Counted from the stretch's first letter, positions 36,299 through 45,870 are shown. The stretch is 64,000 bases of DNA from Rhizobiales bacterium YIM 77505 (GCA_000745135.1 JQNH01000001.1:682001-746000); one strand, 5' to 3'. Translations and numbers: made by a program. Notes: a model not told the origin generated them from the letters alone.

Positions 36299-38848
36299 AT
36301 GCTTGCTCGATGGCTTGTCCTGGTTCTCTTCGTTGTCCTGCCTCAGTCCGTCCTTGCGGAGCGCCGGGTCGCCCTGGTCATCGGCAATGGCGCCTATCAG
36401 CGCGTTCCCGTGCTGGCGAACGCGCCGAAGGATGCCCAGGCGGTGGCCGCGACCCTGCGCAAGCTCGATTTCGAGGTGATCCGGGAGACGGACCTCGACA
36501 AGATCGGCATGGAGCAGGTGTTGAAGCGCTTCGCGCGCCTTGCGTCCGGCGCCGACGTTGCCCTGTTCTACTATTCCGGCCATGCGGTGCAGTTCATGGA
36601 TCGGAACTACCTTCTCCCCGTCTCGGCGAACATCGCCGCCGTGGGAGACGTGCCTCTCGAAACGACGGCGCTGCAGGACGTCACCGCCCTCATGCAGGCG
36701 GCCAAGGTGAAATCGCAATTGATCTTCCTCGACGCGTGCCGCGACAATCCGTTCCGCCAGGCCCTCGCCGGGGCAGCAGCGCCCGGCGGCTTGGCGCGGG
36801 TCAGTACCTCGATCGGGTCATTGGTCGCGTTCTCGACCTCTCCCGGCGCCGTCGCCTTTGACGGCGCCGGCGACCTCAGCCCCTTCACCGCCTCCTTCAT
36901 CCAACGCGCGCTCGAGCCGAAGGTGGAGATCCGGCAGGCGCTCACGAAGGTCCGAAACGATGTCATCGCCGCTACCGGCGGTCGCCAGGTGCCGTGGGAT
37001 GACTCCTCGCTCACCACGGATTTCTATCTGGTGCCCCGCCGGCCCGGCCCGGTCTTCGACAAGCTCCAGATCGTGGCTCTGTCGGATCCGAGGCAGCATT
37101 CAGGGCCGATCGCGCTCGGGCTTGCCCCACCGCACCAGCCGGAGGGGGGCGAAGTCCATGTCCAGATCTCGACGACGCCGCGGTTCGGCACGCTCTTTCT
37201 AAGGGAGCGTGCGCTCGGACAGGGCGACCGGCTGCCGGCATCGGAGCTCAGCCGCGTGGCTTACGCTCCCGCATCTTCGGATCCACGTGCCGATGCCTTC
37301 TCGTTTCATGTGCGCGATGCCTGGGGAAACGATGAGCTCGGCGCCGTCACCATCGGCTTTGCCTCGGGCGGCGTCGCCTCCGTCGCGCCGGCGCGCATCT
37401 CCCCGGCCATTGGGGCTCTCAACGCTCTGGGGCGCTCGGTGCTGGGGCTTGGTCCTAATCTGAGGCTGACCAGCGTTCCCGACGTGAGCGATCCGCAGGC
37501 CCGCGGCATTCACGTGCGCCTTGCCTCGAGCCTCACGGGTGAGCTGACGTTGGGCGAGCGCAAGATCGACGTCGGCAAGTCGATCCAGCTCGAGGACATC
37601 CGCCATTTGCGCTTCCTTCCGGCGAGCGGCACCGACGAGCAGGAGGTGCAGGCGCTCTTCCTCGCCGAGGCGCCGGCAAGCGGCGAGGTCAAGCTGCAGA
37701 TCCGGGTGGAGATGCATGAGTGCGACCGCCTTGCCGGGGCAAGGCTCGATCCGCAGGGCGTGTCGGACGGCGTGCTGTCCGGCAATATCGATGTCGACAA
37801 GGCGCGGGAGGCCTGCGAGGCCGCAGTGCGGGCGCATCCCCAGGTCGGCCGCTTCCATTACCAGCTTGCGCGCACCTATCTTGCCGCCCGGCGGCACCAG
37901 GAGGCCCTGCGCGCTCTCGAGCGGGCGATCGCCCTCGGCCACGCCCGGGCGCATGTGGACCTCGGCTACATCTATGCCGTGGGAGCCGGCGTGCCCCGTG
38001 ACGACGACCGTGCGCGGCAGGAATATGCGAAGGCGGCGGCGCTCAACGACGTCTTCGGCATCCACGCGCTCGGAAAGCTCTATTACGACGGCCGCGGCGT
38101 TCCGCGCGACGTCGTCAAGGCGCGGGAACACTTCGAGCGCTCCGCGCGCGTGGGCCATACCTACTCCATGAACAATCTCGGCCGCATGTATCTGCGCGGC
38201 GAAGGGGTGGAGCGGGATCCGGCCCTCGCGCGCCGCTATTGGGAGCAGGCCGCAGCGCGCGGGGATATCTACGGCATCCACAATATGGGCTATGTTCACC
38301 TCGACGGCATCGCAGGCGAGAAGTCGCCCGCCCAAGCCATCGCCTATTTCCGGCGCGCGGCGGAACTGGGCCATCCGGAGGCGCCGAACAGCATCGGCCG
38401 CCTGTTCTTCCACGGCATCGGCGTCGATCAGGATCTGGCCGAGGCCGCCCACTGGTATCGACTCGGGGCCGAGCGCGGCGATGGCTGGGCCGCGCTCAAC
38501 CTGGCGGAGCTGTACCGCAGCGGCCGCGGGGTGCGGGGCGACCTGGTGGACGCGGCGATCGCCTATGCGCAGGCGGCCGGCTCCTACAACCTCGAGCCGG
38601 CTCGGCAGGCCCAAGAACAGCTCCGGCTGCTGCCTCATCCGGCCAAGGCGGAGGCTCTGCGCCGGCTGCTGCAGCGCCTCGAGTCGCGGGCGGCCGCGGA
38701 TCCTGGCGAGCGCGACCTCCTCCGCAGGGCAAAGGCGTTTGCGGCGAAGCCGGGGGCGAGAGCAGGCGCAGACGATCTCGACGGGATCTTGGTGTCTCTG
38801 GCGCGGTTAGAGTGGGAGCGGGCGGGGGCCCGCCTCGACCTCTTCTGA
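36299..38848 (+). CDS. secreted caspase-like peptidase (C14) with Sel1 repeats
   Basis: 849 residues from ATG 36299, giving a signal peptide MLARWLVLVLFVVLPQSVLA. The caspase domain (~22-260) begins RRVALVIGNGAYQRVPVL and has the catalytic dyad His95 (YYSGHAVQ) and Cys147 (FLDACRDNPF). A beta-sandwich middle part (~265-530) includes a cadherin-like segment (RADAFSFHVRDAWGND). The C-terminal third is a tandem of Sel1/TPR repeats (GYIYAVGAGVPRDDDRARQE, LGKLYYDGRGVPRDVVKARE, LGRMYLRGEGVERDPALARR and others, ~560-790). Export implies periplasmic processing or signalling. Caspase-Sel1 fusions are known in rhizobia but their targets are mostly unknown. An alternative GTG 36221 would lose the signal peptide position. 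Confidence 0.85.
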   Translation: MLARWLVLVLFVVLPQSVLAERRVALVIGNGAYQRVPVLANAPKDAQAVAATLRKLDFEVIRETDLDKIGMEQVLKRFARLASGADVALFYYSGHAVQFMDRNYLLPVSANIAAVGDVPLETTALQDVTALMQAAKVKSQLIFLDACRDNPFRQALAGAAAPGGLARVSTSIGSLVAFSTSPGAVAFDGAGDLSPFTASFIQRALEPKVEIRQALTKVRNDVIAATGGRQVPWDDSSLTTDFYLVPRRPGPVFDKLQIVALSDPRQHSGPIALGLAPPHQPEGGEVHVQISTTPRFGTLFLRERALGQGDRLPASELSRVAYAPASSDPRADAFSFHVRDAWGNDELGAVTIGFASGGVASVAPARISPAIGALNALGRSVLGLGPNLRLTSVPDVSDPQARGIHVRLASSLTGELTLGERKIDVGKSIQLEDIRHLRFLPASGTDEQEVQALFLAEAPASGEVKLQIRVEMHECDRLAGARLDPQGVSDGVLSGNIDVDKAREACEAAVRAHPQVGRFHYQLARTYLAARRHQEALRALERAIALGHARAHVDLGYIYAVGAGVPRDDDRARQEYAKAAALNDVFGIHALGKLYYDGRGVPRDVVKAREHFERSARVGHTYSMNNLGRMYLRGEGVERDPALARRYWEQAAARGDIYGIHNMGYVHLDGIAGEKSPAQAIAYFRRAAELGHPEAPNSIGRLFFHGIGVDQDLAEAAHWYRLGAERGDGWAALNLAELYRSGRGVRGDLVDAAIAYAQAAGSYNLEPARQAQEQLRLLPHPAKAEALRRLLQRLESRAAADPGERDLLRRAKAFAAKPGARAGADDLDGILVSLARLEWERAGARLDLF

Positions 38849-38881
38849 CGAGGCTTGAGACGACTGAACGAGAGAGGGATC

Positions 38882-39187
38882 ATGCGGAACCATCGAAGGA
38901 ACGCCGTCGCTCTTACCCTGACGGTGCTGGTGGCCGGTTTTCCACTTGCGGCGTCAGCGCAAGGCGAACGGGGCGGCGCGTCTCGCGTGCCATCCGCCGC
39001 GCTTCTCGATCCCTTTGGGCCTTATGGCGGGCTCGCACCCTGGAGCCAGCCCTGGGAATACGACACGGGAAGCGACAATGACCGCAACCCGACGTGGCCG
39101 CGCTACCAGCAAGGCGGGGGCGAGCAGACCGGCGGACCGGCGCGCAATCTCTTGCCGAGCGATCGCTTGCACATCGTTCCACGATAG
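38882..39187 (+). CDS. small secreted protein of unknown function
   Basis: 101 residues from ATG 38882 (GAGAGGGATC ribosome site). The N-terminus RRNAVALTLTVLVAGFPLAA and AQG form a signal peptide. The mature part is Gly/Pro/Arg-rich (DPFGPYGGLAPWSQPWEYDT) with no known domain. It lies 33 bases after the caspase-Sel1 gene and looks like the last gene of that operon, so it may be its substrate or partner. That is only inference from position. Confidence 0.6.
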   Translation: MRNHRRNAVALTLTVLVAGFPLAASAQGERGGASRVPSAALLDPFGPYGGLAPWSQPWEYDTGSDNDRNPTWPRYQQGGGEQTGGPARNLLPSDRLHIVPR

Positions 39188-39304
39188 GGCCGGCTCCCCT
39201 GCGTGGACCAGCTTCCCTTGCGCTCTCAACCTCGCCTGTCGCCTGATCGTTTCAGCTCCGGACATCTGCTCGAGCTTGGCCGGGGGCGGCAGGGGCCCGC
39301 GAGA

Positions 39305-39556
39305 TCAGTAGCGGGTGCTGGGGTTGGTCGGACCGCCGGGAAGGTAGTCCGGCTCCGAACCAGGGCCTGTCGGATCGCTGATGCCAGGCTCATCGACGGG
39401 ATAGGGCGTCCGCGGGCCTGTCGGTCCCTGGTCCGGGACATCCTCATCAGGGCTTTGCGGCGGGACCTCACCCGGGATGTGGCCGCCAGGTGTCGGCTCC
39501 CGCGACGGCGAATTCGGATGCGTCCCTTGGAACGAGGCAGGCTGCGCGTTGGTCAT
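39305..39556 (-). CDS. small proline-rich protein of unknown function
   Basis: 83 residues from ATG 39556 with AGGA 12 bases upstream. The sequence is extremely rich in Pro/Gly/Asp/Thr ([40 protein letters not shown]), without signal peptide or hydrophobic segment, so probably disordered. The even spacing of TGP and PGG units suggests real selection, but no family is recognised. It is convergent with the small secreted gene. Confidence 0.45.
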   Translation of the reverse strand: MTNAQPASFQGTHPNSPSREPTPGGHIPGEVPPQSPDEDVPDQGPTGPRTPYPVDEPGISDPTGPGSEPDYLPGGPTNPSTRY

Positions 39557-39836
39557 GGACGAGGTCCTGTGGCTGGCGCTGCACATCTCGACAACCAGCC
39601 GCCAGGACCGCAGTTCCGCCGCTCCCACGCCGTCGTCCCGAAGGTCGGCCAAACGGAGCAGCAGGGAAGGCCTTTGCGGATGGCCTCCTTTGCCCCAACG
39701 GGTCGTGAAGTCGTTGGCGGATCGCCTCCGCCTCTCGACGGCCTGGGCGCGAACGGGCATGACGACCTTAAGCCGCCTCTCGAAAGAGGCGTGCCTGAGC
39801 GCGACCGACCCCGACAGCGAAGCGAGATCGAAGCCG
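39557..39836. other. intergenic region, nothing recognised
   Basis: 280 bases between the divergent proline-rich gene and aroQ. No gene or motif is recognised. An open frame in phase with aroQ extends to 39477, but homology and the usual aroQ length (~145-150) favour 39837. Confidence 0.4.
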
Positions 39837-40286
39837 ATGAGCAGCCTTCTTTATGTCCTGAACGGCCCGAACCTCAATCTGCTCGGCAAGCGGCAGCCTG
39901 AGATCTACGGCCGCGAAACCCTTGCCGATGTGGAGGCCGAGTGCCGACGCGAGGCGAAGGCCCATGGGCTCGACCTCCGCTTCCACCAGAGCAACCGCGA
40001 GTACGACCTCATCGACTGGATCCACGAGGCGCGCGAGACGGCCTGCGGCATCGTCATCAACCCGGCCGCCTTCACCCATACCTCGGTCGCCATCCTCGAC
40101 GCGCTCAACGCCTGCGACTTTCCCGTGATCGAGGTGCATATCTCCAACATCCACAAGCGCGAGGCCTTCCGCCACCACTCCTACGTGTCATTGAGGGCGG
40201 ACGGCGTCATCGCCGGTTGCGGCACGCAAGGCTACACGCTCGCGATCGCGCGGATCGCGCGGCTCGTGCGAGCCGGCAACGGATGA
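39837..40286 (+). CDS. aroQ: type II 3-dehydroquinate dehydratase
   Basis: 149 residues from ATG 39837, the normal length. The family sequence is complete: [19 protein letters not shown] with the catalytic Tyr24 loop, [57 protein letters not shown] with the catalytic His, and [14 protein letters not shown]. It dehydrates 3-dehydroquinate to 3-dehydroshikimate in aromatic amino acid synthesis or quinate use. In many alphaproteobacteria aroQ precedes accBC; here it is followed by an unrelated convergent gene, which is unusual. Confidence 0.95.
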   Translation: MSSLLYVLNGPNLNLLGKRQPEIYGRETLADVEAECRREAKAHGLDLRFHQSNREYDLIDWIHEARETACGIVINPAAFTHTSVAILDALNACDFPVIEVHISNIHKREAFRHHSYVSLRADGVIAGCGTQGYTLAIARIARLVRAGNG

Positions 40287-40334
40287 GGCAAGGGCGGAGG
40301 CTGATCGCCGCCGCCCACGGGGCAGCGATCCCCC

Positions 40335-41186
40335 TCAGACTTCGGGCGTGATGTCGAGTTTGAACCACTTCTCCGACAGGCGCTTCACCGTCCCGTCGGC
40401 GATGGCCGCGTCGATGGCGTCGTCGAAGAGCTTCTTCAGGTCGGCGTCCTGCTTGCGCAAGCCGACTCCGACGCCGGCGCCGAGCAGCCCGCCGTTGAAG
40501 TTGGGCCCGGCCATGACGAAGTCCTTGAACTCCGGCTTGTCGAGAGTGGCGATGAGGGCTGTCGAATCCGCAGTCAGCGCGTCGATGCGGCCGGCGGCGA
40601 GGTCGAGGTCGTGCTGCTCGGTGGTCTTGTACTCGCGGATCTCGGCCACGTCCTTGAAATAGGTCTCTGCGAAGCGGGCGTGGGTTGTCGAGCCCTGAAC
40701 GCCGATCGTCTTGCCCTTGAGCGCGGGCTTCATGGCGGCGATCGCCTTCTCGGCCGCAGCCCGGTCGCGGTCGAGATTGAAGCGCTGGCCCTTGCCCGGC
40801 ATGTCGGCCAGGGGAGAGTTCTTCGGCACGACGAAGCCGTTCGGGGCATTGGCGTAAGCCTTGGAGAAGTCGATGACCTTCCGGCGCTCCTCGGTGATCG
40901 ACATGCCCGCCATGATGGCGTCGTACTTGCCGGCCTGGAGCGCCGGGATGATGCCGTCCCAGTCCTGGGCCACGATCTCGCATTTGGCGTTCATGCGCCG
41001 GCAGAGATCGTTGGCAAGATCGATCTCGAAGCCCTCGAGCCTGCCCCCCGGTCCGGAGAAGTTCCAAGGGGCGTAGGCACCCTCGGTGGCGATGCGGATG
41101 GTCTCCCATTTCTTGCCCTGCGCGAACGCGCCGGTGGTGAGCGTGGCGCCGAGAACGGCGAGGGCAAGCGTCCTGAACACGCGCAT
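40335..41186 (-). CDS. amino-acid ABC transporter substrate-binding protein (orphan)
   Basis: 283 residues from ATG 41186 with AGGGAGA upstream. A signal peptide (FRTLALAVLGATLTTGAFAQ) is followed by a SBP_bac_3 domain: IRIATEGAYAPWNFSGPGG, FEIDLANDLCRRMNAKCEIV, DWDGIIPALQAGKYDAIMAG, MSITEERRKVIDFSKAYAN. This is the lysine/arginine/ornithine/histidine or octopine-binding class. The Arg that binds the alpha-carboxylate in this class is in ITEERRK. No permease or ATPase gene is next to it, so it must serve a transporter encoded elsewhere. Confidence 0.88.
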   Translation of the reverse strand: MRVFRTLALAVLGATLTTGAFAQGKKWETIRIATEGAYAPWNFSGPGGRLEGFEIDLANDLCRRMNAKCEIVAQDWDGIIPALQAGKYDAIMAGMSITEERRKVIDFSKAYANAPNGFVVPKNSPLADMPGKGQRFNLDRDRAAAEKAIAAMKPALKGKTIGVQGSTTHARFAETYFKDVAEIREYKTTEQHDLDLAAGRIDALTADSTALIATLDKPEFKDFVMAGPNFNGGLLGAGVGVGLRKQDADLKKLFDDAIDAAIADGTVKRLSEKWFKLDITPEV

Positions 41187-41440
41187 GTGCGAATCTCCCT
41201 GGCGATCAAGCGATCGTCCACCCATAGCCTGAGCGGTTGCGCCCTTTCAGCACCCCGCTCCTCGTCGGCATGCATCTGAGGGACTGCGCCTCGGATGGCA
41301 AGCCGCAGCTTGACAGTTCCCGCCCGATGGATTGTTCTTGGATTGTTCTCAGCTTGTCGGTTCTCCCCGATCGGGTCGACGCGAGTTCAAGGCGTCGTCC
41401 ATCTTGCCCATCAACGTTTGTGCTCTCGAAGGATCTGCCC

Positions 41441-42076
41441 ATGACGGACGATATCGTCTTCTACACGAACCCTATGTCGCGCGGGCGCATCGTGCGCTGG
41501 ATGCTGGAGGAGATCGGCCGGCCCTATGAGACAAGGGTTGTGGAATATGGTCCGGCGATGAAGTCCGCCGAGTATTTGGCCATTAATCCGATGGGGAAGG
41601 TGCCCGCGATCCGGCATGGCGAGATCGTGGTGACCGAGGCGGCCGCCATCTGCGCCTATCTTGCCGACGCCTTCCCGGAGGCGGAGCTCGCGCCGCCGCC
41701 GGGGGATCGCCTGCGCGGCCCCTATTATCGGTGGCTGTTCTTCGGGGCCGGACCCATCGAGGCCGCTGCATCCAACAAGGCCCTCGGCTTCGAGGTGCCG
41801 CCGGATCGGCGCGCCATGGTCGGCTATGGCTCGCTCGAGGACGTTCTTAACACGCTGGAAGGAGCACTGACCGGACGCGAATACCTCGTCGGGGATCGCT
41901 TCACGGCAGCCGATCTCTATGTCGGCTCGCAGCTCTGGTGGGGCATGCAGTTCGGCACACTCCAGAAACGGCCCGTCTTCGAGACCTATGTGGAACGCAT
42001 CAAGGCGAGACCCGCGGCCAAGCGCGCCAATGCGCTCGACGACGCGCTCATGCCTGCGCCAGGAGCGCAGGGCTGA
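41441..42076 (+). CDS. glutathione S-transferase family protein
   Basis: 211 residues from ATG 41441 (AAGGA site). The N-terminal thioredoxin fold contains YTNPMSRGRIVRWMLEE with Ser as probable catalytic residue, INPMGKVPAIRHG with the cis-proline, and VTEAAAICAYLADAF that holds glutathione. The C-terminal helical domain has LVGDRFTAADLYVGSQLWWG. It is a beta/theta-like GST; substrate unknown. It is a single gene convergent with the zinc operon. The preceding open frame up to 41237 lacks a start signal. Confidence 0.85.
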   Translation: MTDDIVFYTNPMSRGRIVRWMLEEIGRPYETRVVEYGPAMKSAEYLAINPMGKVPAIRHGEIVVTEAAAICAYLADAFPEAELAPPPGDRLRGPYYRWLFFGAGPIEAAASNKALGFEVPPDRRAMVGYGSLEDVLNTLEGALTGREYLVGDRFTAADLYVGSQLWWGMQFGTLQKRPVFETYVERIKARPAAKRANALDDALMPAPGAQG

Positions 42077-42155
42077 GTCCCGCAGGCTGTCCCTCGCCGC
42101 CTTCAATCCCGGACAGCCTTTCACGGGGCGGGTGCGCCGCTCCAGGCTTCCGGGA

Positions 42156-42178
42156 GAGGAGGGTGCGAACCCCTCCTC
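42156..42178. terminator. hairpin between convergent GST and COG0523 genes
   Basis: GAGGAGGG and CCCTCCTC flank a 7-base loop, a perfect 8-bp stem in the 141-base gap between two convergent genes. A T-run is absent, so confidence as an intrinsic terminator is limited. Confidence 0.4.
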
Positions 42179-42217
42179 AGCCCGTTCGGATGGGTTGTAG
42201 CGGGTGCCCGGTCCTCT

Positions 42218-43186
42218 TCACATGGCGCAGCTTAGAAAGCCCTCGCGCAGCGCCTTCTCGTCCAGGTCCCGGCCGATGAAGACGACGCGGGACGTCCGCT
42301 TCTCTCCTGGCTTCCATTCGCCCTGCACGTCCCCGTCGAGGATCATGTGCACGCCCTGGAAGACGAAGCGTCTCGGCTCGTCCGGGAAGGCGAGGATGCC
42401 TTTGCAGCGGAGGATGTTGGGGCCCTGCCGCTGCGTCACGTCCGAAATCCAGGGCAGGAACTTGTCGGGGTCGACCTCCCCCTCGTGGCGGAAGGAGAAG
42501 GATTGCATCTCCTCATCGTGGTGATGGTGATGGCCCTCCTCGAGGAAGTCGGGCTCAAGATCGAGGATGCGGTCGAGGTCGAAGGCGTTGCGATCGAGAA
42601 CCTCGCTCAAGGGAACCTGGCACTTCTGCGTGCGATGCAGCTTGGCATAAGGGTTGATGGCGCGGATGCGAGCCTCGACCTCTTTCAGCTGATCCTCCGT
42701 CACGAGGTCGATCTTGTTGAGGATGATCACGTCGGCGAAGGCGATCTGGTTCTTGGCCTCCGGCGCGTCCTTGAGGCGCTCGGTCAGCCATTTGGCGTCG
42801 GCGACCGTGACCACCGCATCCAGGCGCGCGGCGTCGGAGACGTCCTGGTCGACGAAGAAGGTCTGGGCGACGGGGGCGGGGTCGGCAAGGCCGGTGGTCT
42901 CGACGATGACGGCGTCGAACTTGCCCTTGCGCTTCATGAGCCCATCCATGATGCGGATGAGGTCGCCGCGCACGGTGCAGCAGATGCAGCCGTTGTTCAT
43001 CTCGAACACTTCCTCGTCGGCGCCCACCACGAGGTCGTTGTCGATGCCGATCTCGCCGAACTCGTTGACGATCACCGCGTAGCGTTTGCCGTGCGGCTCG
43101 CTCAAGATCCGGTTGAGAAGTGTGGTCTTGCCGGCGCCAAGATAGCCGGTGAGGACGGTGACAGGAACTTTTTCTGGCATGGGCAC
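42218..43186 (-). CDS. COG0523 GTPase, zinc metallochaperone (CobW/ZNG1-like)
   Basis: 322 residues (ATG 43186; ATG 43180 is an equal choice). Walker [16 protein letters not shown] (14-28), switch motif [13 protein letters not shown], the metal-binding CxCC in [13 protein letters not shown] (~65-77), [11 protein letters not shown], and GTP-specificity NKIDL are all present. Between the G domain and CobW_C is a stretch of five His ([12 protein letters not shown]). It lies last in a Zur-controlled-looking operon with znuCBA. It is thus most likely a zinc chaperone used in zinc limitation, not a cobalamin enzyme. Confidence 0.88.
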   Translation of the reverse strand: MPMPEKVPVTVLTGYLGAGKTTLLNRILSEPHGKRYAVIVNEFGEIGIDNDLVVGADEEVFEMNNGCICCTVRGDLIRIMDGLMKRKGKFDAVIVETTGLADPAPVAQTFFVDQDVSDAARLDAVVTVADAKWLTERLKDAPEAKNQIAFADVIILNKIDLVTEDQLKEVEARIRAINPYAKLHRTQKCQVPLSEVLDRNAFDLDRILDLEPDFLEEGHHHHHDEEMQSFSFRHEGEVDPDKFLPWISDVTQRQGPNILRCKGILAFPDEPRRFVFQGVHMILDGDVQGEWKPGEKRTSRVVFIGRDLDEKALREGFLSCAM

Positions 43187-43267
43187 TCCGGCGAACAGTG
43201 AGGAGCGAACAAGGATCGAGCGGCGCGTCTCTTTTCGCTATGCGCCGGCCGCTCGTCGCCGCTTGCG

Positions 43268-44188
43268 CTAGGAGGAAAGCGCCGCGCTGATGGCCCTTAT
43301 ATTGTGGCGCATCATGTCGATGTAAGTCCCCGCTGGTCCGTCGGGGGCGGAGAGGGCGTCGGAATAGAGCTTGCCGCCCAGCCTTGCGCCGCTCTCCCTG
43401 GCGATCTGCTCGGAAAGGCGCGGATCGGAGACGTTCTCGAGGAAGATCGCGCCGATCTTCTCGCGCCGGATCTGTTGGATGATCCGCGCCACGTCCTTGG
43501 CGGAGGCCTCCGCCTCGGTCGAAACGCCCTGGGGGGCGGTAAAGTCGACCCCGTACGTATCCTCGAAATAGCGGAAGGAATCGTGCGAGGCGATGACCTT
43601 GCGCCGATCGGCCGGCAGGCGCGCGACGGCGTCCCGGATCTCCTGGTCGAGAGCGTCGAGCTTGGCGAGGTAGGCGGCGGCATTGGCCTCGTAGACCGCT
43701 CGGCCCGCCGGGTCCGCCGCGATCAGCGCATTGCGGATGTTGGTGACGTAGATCCGCGCATTGGGAACGCTCTGCCAGGCGTGCGGGTCGACCGCCTGCC
43801 GGTGGCCATGGCCGTGCTTGCGGTCATGCCGGTGCTTGTCTGCGAGCGGGCTCACCCCTGCGGTTGCCACGACCACCATCGCCTTCGTCCCGGAGGCTTT
43901 GATGAGGCGATCGATCCAGCCCTCGAAGCTAAGACCGTTGGCGACCACAACCCTCGCCTCGGCGAGGCGCTGCCCGTCCGCCGGGGAGGGCGCATAGACA
44001 TGGGCATCGCCGTCCGGACCGACGAGGGTTGCGACCTCCACCCGGTCCCCGCCCACGTTCTTCGCGAGATCGGCGAGGATCGAGAACGTGGCGACCACCT
44101 TCATCCGCTCCTGCGACGCGGCCCGATCGGCGGCAAGACCTGCGAGCGCTAGCGAAAGCACCATCACGAGATCGCGAAGCCTCAGCAT
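43268..44188 (-). CDS. znuA: zinc ABC transporter substrate-binding protein
   Basis: 306 residues from ATG 44188. A signal peptide ends near ADRAASQ. Metal ligands expected for cluster A-I binding proteins are seen: His in GDAHVYAPSPADG, His in VDPHAWQSVPNAR, His in IASHDSFRYFEDTYG and Asp near YSDAL. The His-rich loop HRHDRKHGHGHRQ (~115-128) is the mark of zinc-specific rather than manganese-specific members. It captures Zn(II) in the periplasm for ZnuB/ZnuC. Confidence 0.88.
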   Translation of the reverse strand: MLRLRDLVMVLSLALAGLAADRAASQERMKVVATFSILADLAKNVGGDRVEVATLVGPDGDAHVYAPSPADGQRLAEARVVVANGLSFEGWIDRLIKASGTKAMVVVATAGVSPLADKHRHDRKHGHGHRQAVDPHAWQSVPNARIYVTNIRNALIAADPAGRAVYEANAAAYLAKLDALDQEIRDAVARLPADRRKVIASHDSFRYFEDTYGVDFTAPQGVSTEAEASAKDVARIIQQIRREKIGAIFLENVSDPRLSEQIARESGARLGGKLYSDALSAPDGPAGTYIDMMRHNIRAISAALSS

Positions 44189-44213
44189 GGCAAGGTCCTT
44201 GGCAAGACCGCAC

Positions 44214-45086
44214 TCACGCTTCGAGATGCCGGCCGGGTCGGGCGAGCCAGACGAGGCCGCCCTGCGGCCCGAGCAGAAGCGAGGCGAGATAGACGCAGCC
44301 GGCGACGAGGATGATCGAGGGGCCGGCGGGCAGTTCGGCATGGTAGGAGGCGAGGAGTCCGAGCGCCGCCGAGACAATGCCGACGAGGATCGCGACCGCC
44401 GTCATGAGCGTGATGTCGCCGCTCCAGAAACGGGCGGAGGCGGCCGGCAGCATCATCATGCCCACCGCCAGCAACGTCCCGAGCGCCTGAAAGCCGCTGA
44501 CCAGGTTAAGCACCACGAGGGTGAGGAAGATGAGATGGGTCGGGGTGCCGGCGCGGCTCACCGAACGCAGGAAGGTCGGGTCCACGCATTCGAGCACCAG
44601 CGGCCGATAGAGGAGCGCGAGGCTGACCAGCGTCACCGTCGCGATCGAGGCGAGCAGGATCAGCGCCGCGTCGTCGAGGGCGAGCACCGTCCCGAACAGG
44701 ACGTGCAGGAGGTCGACATTCGAGCCCCTGAGCGAGACGAGGGTGACGCCGAGCGCGAGCGACAGGAGATAGAACGCGGCCAGCGAAGCATCCTCCTTCA
44801 GCGCCGTGAGCCGCGCCACGACACCGGCGAGGACCGCCACGATCACTCCGGCGATGAGTCCCCCGATGGTCATGGCCGGCAGGGAGAGCCCGGCCACGAG
44901 GTAGCCGGCGGCGGCGCCGGGCAGGATGGCGTGCGCCATGGCGTCGCCGGTGAGGCTCATGCGCCGGAGCATGAGGAAGACGCCGACCGGCGCGCCGCCG
45001 AGCGCGATCGCCACCGTGCCCACGAGCGCCCGGCGCATGAAGGCGTATTCGGCGAAGGGAACCACGAGGAGGTCGTGGATTATCAC
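44214..45086 (-). CDS. znuB: zinc ABC transporter permease
   Basis: 290 residues, ABC-3 family with about eight transmembrane helices. N-terminal FMRRALVGTVAIALGGAPVG and LRRMSLTGDAMAHAILPGAA (the coupling region with conserved GDAMAHAILPG) are characteristic. VSGFQALGTLLAVGMMMLPA is near residue 205. It forms the membrane channel with ZnuC as ATPase. It is 25 bases upstream of znuA and 33 downstream of znuC. Confidence 0.9.
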   Translation of the reverse strand: MIIHDLLVVPFAEYAFMRRALVGTVAIALGGAPVGVFLMLRRMSLTGDAMAHAILPGAAAGYLVAGLSLPAMTIGGLIAGVIVAVLAGVVARLTALKEDASLAAFYLLSLALGVTLVSLRGSNVDLLHVLFGTVLALDDAALILLASIATVTLVSLALLYRPLVLECVDPTFLRSVSRAGTPTHLIFLTLVVLNLVSGFQALGTLLAVGMMMLPAASARFWSGDITLMTAVAILVGIVSAALGLLASYHAELPAGPSIILVAGCVYLASLLLGPQGGLVWLARPGRHLEA

Positions 45087-45119
45087 GCGGACCTCCGCCG
45101 CCCGACGTGCCGGGAGGGG

Positions 45120-45860
45120 TCAGCGCCCACACGCAACCGCATGCGGATCATGCGCCTCCACCATGCGGCGCGCCTTGAGGAGGTTGCCGGCCGTCAACAC
45201 CTCGTCCGTCTTGCCCCAGGCGACCGGCTCCCGTGCGATGAGAAGCGTTTCAGGAAACACGCGCCGCACGACGTCGAGGTCGTGCAACACCGCGACCACC
45301 GTGCGCGCCTCCCGGTGCCAGCGGCGGACGAGGTCGAGGAGGTCCGCCGTGGTCTTGGCGTCGATGGCGGTGAAGGGCTCGTCGAGCAGGATCAGCGACG
45401 CATCCTGCAGGAGGAGGCGGGCGAAGAGGGCCCGCTGCATCTGCCCGCCCGAGAGGGTTGCGATCGGGCGGCGTTCGAAGCCGGTGAGGCCCACGGCGGC
45501 GATCGCCTCCTCGATCCGCGCCCGGTCCGCTCGGCCGATGGCGCCGAAGAGTCCGGCGCGCGTCCACAGCCCCATGGCGACGAGATCGTAGACGGGAAGG
45601 GGAAAGGAGCGGTCGAGCTCGGCCGCCTGCGGCAGATAGGCGATGCGGGCCCGAGCTGCGCCCGTGACCTCGATGCGGCCCGAGAGAGGAGGCAGCGTTC
45701 CCACGACGCCCTTGAGCAGCGTCGACTTGCCGGCCCCGTTCGGACCGACCACGGCGGTGAGGCTGCCCGCGGGCACCTCGCCGGCAAGGTGATGCACCGC
45801 CGGCCGGCGACCGTAGCCGAGGGTCACATCGTCAAAGCGGATGGCGGTCGCGTCTCGCAT
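45120..45860 (-). CDS. znuC: zinc ABC transporter ATP-binding protein
   Basis: 246 residues. Walker A is GPNGAGKST, the signature is LSGGQMQRALFARLLLQD, Walker B is LILLDEPFTAID, and the switch His is in VVAVLHDLDVVRRVFPE. It powers ZnuB. The start ATG 45860 lies 10 bases after the stop of the 48-residue membrane peptide gene. Confidence 0.9.
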   Translation of the reverse strand: MRDATAIRFDDVTLGYGRRPAVHHLAGEVPAGSLTAVVGPNGAGKSTLLKGVVGTLPPLSGRIEVTGAARARIAYLPQAAELDRSFPLPVYDLVAMGLWTRAGLFGAIGRADRARIEEAIAAVGLTGFERRPIATLSGGQMQRALFARLLLQDASLILLDEPFTAIDAKTTADLLDLVRRWHREARTVVAVLHDLDVVRRVFPETLLIAREPVAWGKTDEVLTAGNLLKARRMVEAHDPHAVACGR

Positions 45861-45870
45861 GGTTTTCGTC

